Shown here: piece by piece, positions 60,289 through 64,000 of the stretch
Position numbering within the stretch: position 1 is the first letter of the stretch
Layout of the letters: the number at the start of each line of letters is the position of its first letter
DNA from: Hippasteria phrygiana
Lineage: Eukaryota > Echinodermata > Asteroidea > Valvatida > Goniasteridae
Direction: 5' to 3'
Assembly (NCBI GenBank): GCA_037893225.1
Contig: JAZGUH010000208.1
Coordinates: 124,001-188,000 of the forward strand
DNA: 64,000 nucleotides
The notes under the pieces: generated by a model
Database searches by the model: none
Seen by the model: only the letters and a program-made list of their open reading frames with translations
Told to the model about the DNA's origin: nothing
Translations under genes and position numbers: made by a program

Positions 60289-62619
60289 TTAAGCAGTCCC
60301 AATGCAGTAAACGGGAGAACGCACACAGAGTTCACGGGAAGACATTTGTTGCGAGGTTTGAATTTTCTTAAAGAGTTCTAACGCTCTGAAGCTGGCGATG
60401 GTCTCAAATTGTTGCGCTAGATCTAAGCTACCCATACTTGACCAAAAATTACTGGATTTGGTCAATATCCCATTCAATTATGAACAGGGAAAGGAGGGGC
60501 GTTCATCTGAAAATTTGGCAAACGTTAAGCAGCCACAATGCAGTAAACGGGAGAACGCAAACAGAGTTCACGGGAAGAAATTTGTTGCGAGGTTTAAATT
60601 TTCTCGAAAAGTTCTAACGCTGTGAAGCTGGCGATGGTCTCAAATTGTTGCGCTAGATCTACGCTATCCATACGTGTAAAAGTTACTGGATTTGGTCAAT
60701 ATCCCATTTAATTATGAAAAGGGAAATGAGGGGCGTTCATCTGAAAATGTGGCAAACGTTAAGCAGCCACAATGCAGTAAACGGGAGAACGCACATAGAG
60801 TTCACGGGAAGAAATTTGTTGCGAGGTTTCAATTTTCTCGAAGAGTTCTAACGCTGCGGCGATGGTCTCAAATTGTTGCGCTAGATCTAAGCTACCCATA
60901 CGTGTGTAAATTACTGGATTTGGTCAATATCCCATTCAATTATGAACAAGGAAAGGAGGGGCGTTCATCTGAAAATGTGGCAAACGTTAAGCAGTCACAA
61001 TGCAGTAAACGGGAGAACGCAAACAGAGTTCACGGGAAGAAATTTGTTTCGAGGTTTAAATTTTCTCGAAAAGTTCTAACGCTGTAAAGCTGGCGATGGT
61101 CTCAAATTGTTGCGCTAGATCTAAGCTATCCATACGTATAAAAGTTACTGGATTTGGTCAATATCCCATTCAATTATGAAAAGGGAAATGAGGGGCGTTC
61201 ATCTGAAAATGTGGCAAACGTTAAGCAGCCACAATGCAGTAAACGGGAGAACGCACATGGAGTTCACGGGAAGAAATTTGTTGCGAGGCTTAAATTTTCT
61301 CGAAAAGTTCTAACGCTCTGAAGCTGGCGATGGTCTCAAATTGTTGCGCTAGATCTATGCTACCCATACGTGTAAAAAATACTGGATTTGGTCAATATCC
61401 CATTCAATTATGAACAAGGAAAGGAGGGGCGTTCATCTGAAAATGTGGCAAACGTTAAGCAGCCACAATGCAGTAAACGGGAGGACGCACACAGAGTTCA
61501 CGGGAAGAAATTTGTTGCGAGGTTTGAATTTTCTCGAAGAGTTCTCACGCTATGAAGCTGGCGATGGTCTCAAATTGTTGCGCTAGATCTATGCTACCCA
61601 TACGTGTAAAAAATGCTGGATTTGGTCAATATCCCATTCAATTATGAACAAGGAAAGGAGGGGCGTTCATCTGAAAATGTGGCAAACGTTAAGCAGCTAC
61701 AATGCAGTAAACGGGAGGACGCACACAGAGTTCACGGGAAGAAATTTGTTGCGAGGTTTGAATTTTCTCGAAGAGTTCTAACGCTGCGGCGATGGTCTCA
61801 AATTGTTGCGCTAGATCTAAGCTACCCATACGTGTGAAAATTACTGGATTTGGTCAATATCCCATTCAATTATGAACAGGGAAAGGAGGGGCGTTCATCT
61901 GAAAATATGGCAAACGTTAAGCAGTCACAATGCAGTAAACGGGAGAACGCACACAAAGTTCACGGAAAGAAATTAGTTGCGAGGTTTGAATTTTCTCGAA
62001 GAGTTCTAACACTGTGAAGCTGGTGATGGTCTGAAATTGTTGCGCTATATCTAAGATACCCATACGTGTGAAAATTACTGGATTTGGTCAATATCCCATT
62101 CAATTATGAACAGGGAAAGGAGGGGCGTTCATCTGAAAATGTGGCAAACGTTAAGCAGTCACAATGCAGTAAACGGGAGAACGCACACAGAGTTCATGGG
62201 GAAAACATTTGTTGCGAGGTTTGAATTTTCTCGAAGAGTTCTCACGCTATGAAGCTGGCGATGGTCTCAAATTGTTGCGCTAGATCTAAGCTACCCATAC
62301 GTGTGAAAATTACTGGATTTGGTCAATATCCCATTCAATTATGAACAGGAAAAGGAGGGGCGTTCATCTGAAAATGTGGCAAATGTTAAGCAGTCACAAT
62401 GCAGTAAACGGAAGAACGCACACAGAGTTCACGGGAAGAAATTTGTTGCGAGGTTTGAATTTTCTCGAAGAGTTCTAACGCTGTGAAGCTGGCGATGGTC
62501 TTAAATTGTTGCGCTGGATCTAAGCTACCCATACGTATAAAAGTTACTGGATTTGGTCAATATCCCATTCAATTATGAAAAGGGAAAGGAGGGGCGTTCA
62601 TCTGAAAATGTGGCAAACG
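60289..62619. repeat. Higher-order repeat, copy 3, one monomer deleted (2331 bp)
   Basis: Follows the same order, but the monomer carrying the marker hairpin at 58569 has no counterpart. Around 60960-61060 the sequence passes directly from the CAAGGAAAGGAGG monomer into the TTTGTTTCGAGG monomer. This is a clean one-monomer loss, as expected from unequal exchange. Confidence 0.87.
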
Positions 62620-64000
62620 TTAAGAAGTCCCAATGCAGTAAACGGGAGAACGTACACAGAGTTCACGGTAAGACATTTGTTGCGAGGTTTGAATTTTCTT
62701 AAAGAGTTCTAACGCTCTGAAGCTGGCGATGGTCTCAAATTGTTGCGCTAGATCTAAGCTACCCATACTTGACCAAAAATTACTGGATTTGGTCAATATC
62801 CCATTCAATTATGAACAGGGAAAGGAGGGGCGTTCATCTGAAAATTTGGCAAACGTTAAGCAGCCACAATGCAGTAAACGGGAGAACGCAAACAGAGTTC
62901 ACGGGAAGAAATTTGTTGCGAGGTTTGAATTTTCTCGAAGAGTTCTAACGCTGCGGCGATGGTCTCAAATTGTTGCGCTAGATCTAAGCTACCCATACGT
63001 GTGTAAATTACTGGATTTGGTCAATATCCCATTCAATTATGAACAGGGAAAGGAGGGGCGTTCATCTGAAAATATGGCAAACGTTAAGCAGTCACAATGC
63101 AGTAAACGGGAGAACGCACACAAAGTTCACGGAAAGAAATTAGTTGCGAGGTTTGAATTTTCTCGAAGAGTTCTAACACTGTGAAGCTGGTGATGGTCTG
63201 AAATTGTTGCGCTATATCTAAGATACCCATACGTGTGAAAATTACTGGATTTGGTCAATATCCCATTCAATTATGAACAGGGAAAGGAGGGGCGTTCATC
63301 TGAAAATGTGGCAAACGTTAAGCAGTCACAATGCAGTAAACGGGAGAACGCACACAGAGTTCATGGGGAAAACATTTGTTGCGAGGTTTGAATTTTCTCG
63401 AAGAGTTCTAACGCTGTGAAGCTGGCGATGGTCTTAAATTGTTGCGCTGGATCTAAGCTACCCATACGTATAAAAGTTACTGGATTTGGTCAATATCCCA
63501 TTCAATTATGAAAAGGGAAAGGAGGGGCGTTCATCTGAAAATGTGGCAAACGTTAAGAAGTCCCAATGCAGTAAACGGGAGAACGCACACAGAGTTCACG
63601 GTAAGACATTTGTTGCGAGGTTTGAATTTTCTTAAAGAGTTCTAACGCTCTGAAGCTGGCGATGGTCTCAAATTGTTGCGCTAGATCTAAGCTACCCATA
63701 CTTGACCAAAAATTACTGGATTTGGTCAATATCCCATTCAATTATGAACAGGGAAAGGAGGGGCGTTCATCTGAAAATTTGGCAAACGTTAAGCAGCCAC
63801 AATGCAGTAAACGGGAGAACGCAAACAGAGTTCACGGGAAGAAATTTGTTGCGAGGTTTAAATTTTCTCGAAAAGTTCTAACGCTGTGAAGCTGGCGATG
63901 GTCTCAAATTGTTGCGCTAGATCTACGCTATCCATACGTGTAAAAGTTACTGGATTTGGTCAATATCCCATTTAATTATGAAAAGGGAAATGAGGGGCGT
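62620..64000. repeat. Satellite end block with 933-bp tandem duplication
   Basis: Marker monomers at 62769 and 63702 are 933 bp (four monomers) apart. Both carry the otherwise unseen TTAAGAAGTCCCAATG and CACGGTAAGACATTTG variants, so the four-monomer unit was duplicated recently. The array runs off the window edge. Confidence 0.88.

Noticed and set aside
1..64000. CRISPR array
   Set aside because: Direct repeats are about 234 bp and contiguous, with no unique spacers and no cas genes. The sequence is a eukaryotic satellite.

Overview
The window reads as eukaryotic heterochromatin, most likely from an animal. About 53 kb of it is a single tandem satellite with a monomer of about 234 bp (roughly 225 copies). 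It is interrupted by two nearly identical full-length non-LTR retrotransposons (LINEs) with an L1/Tx1-type architecture. No host protein-coding gene, tRNA, rRNA or CRISPR array was found. The species cannot be named from sequence alone. The assignment to an animal rests on the retrotransposon type and on the satellite organisation.

Layout: satellite 1-4153; LINE copy 1 on the minus strand at 4154-9661; satellite 9662-47506; LINE copy 2 on the minus strand at 47507-53003; satellite 53004-64000. Each LINE has a 5' UTR of about 220 nt and an ORF1 of 444 codons (two RRM-like segments, two zinc knuckles, an acidic low-complexity region and an RG-rich tail). A 43-nt gap follows, then an ORF2 of about 1255 codons (apurinic-type endonuclease, reverse transcriptase, C-terminal CCHC finger). 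The 3' UTR is short, with ATTAAA 28 nt before the poly(A) tail. Visible catalytic residues are intact in both copies.

The main result is that both LINEs sit at exactly the same nucleotide of the satellite monomer, in the same orientation, after GGATTT on the plus strand. Their flanking monomers belong to different subtypes, which points to target-specific insertion rather than duplication of one insertion. A near-perfect unoccupied paralog of the copy 1 locus lies at about 14311-15477. It shows that insertion removed 12-13 bp and made no target-site duplication. At both filled sites the satellite touching the LINE 5' end carries the same short variant (at least 22 nt), although the matching empty monomers differ there. 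This is consistent with the element RNA carrying upstream satellite sequence that is used when the 5' junction forms.

The satellite is organised in higher-order repeats: tandem units of about 3984 bp (17 monomers), 3048 bp (13 monomers) and 2567 bp (11 monomers). There is also a dispersed 2.6-kb duplication, and chimeric monomers mark the crossover points. Some monomers carry a 9-bp inverted repeat whose right arm contains the LINE insertion point. From about 40.8 kb onward the array changes to a different monomer mixture, including 228-bp variants with a net 6-bp deletion, and LINE copy 2 lies in that domain.
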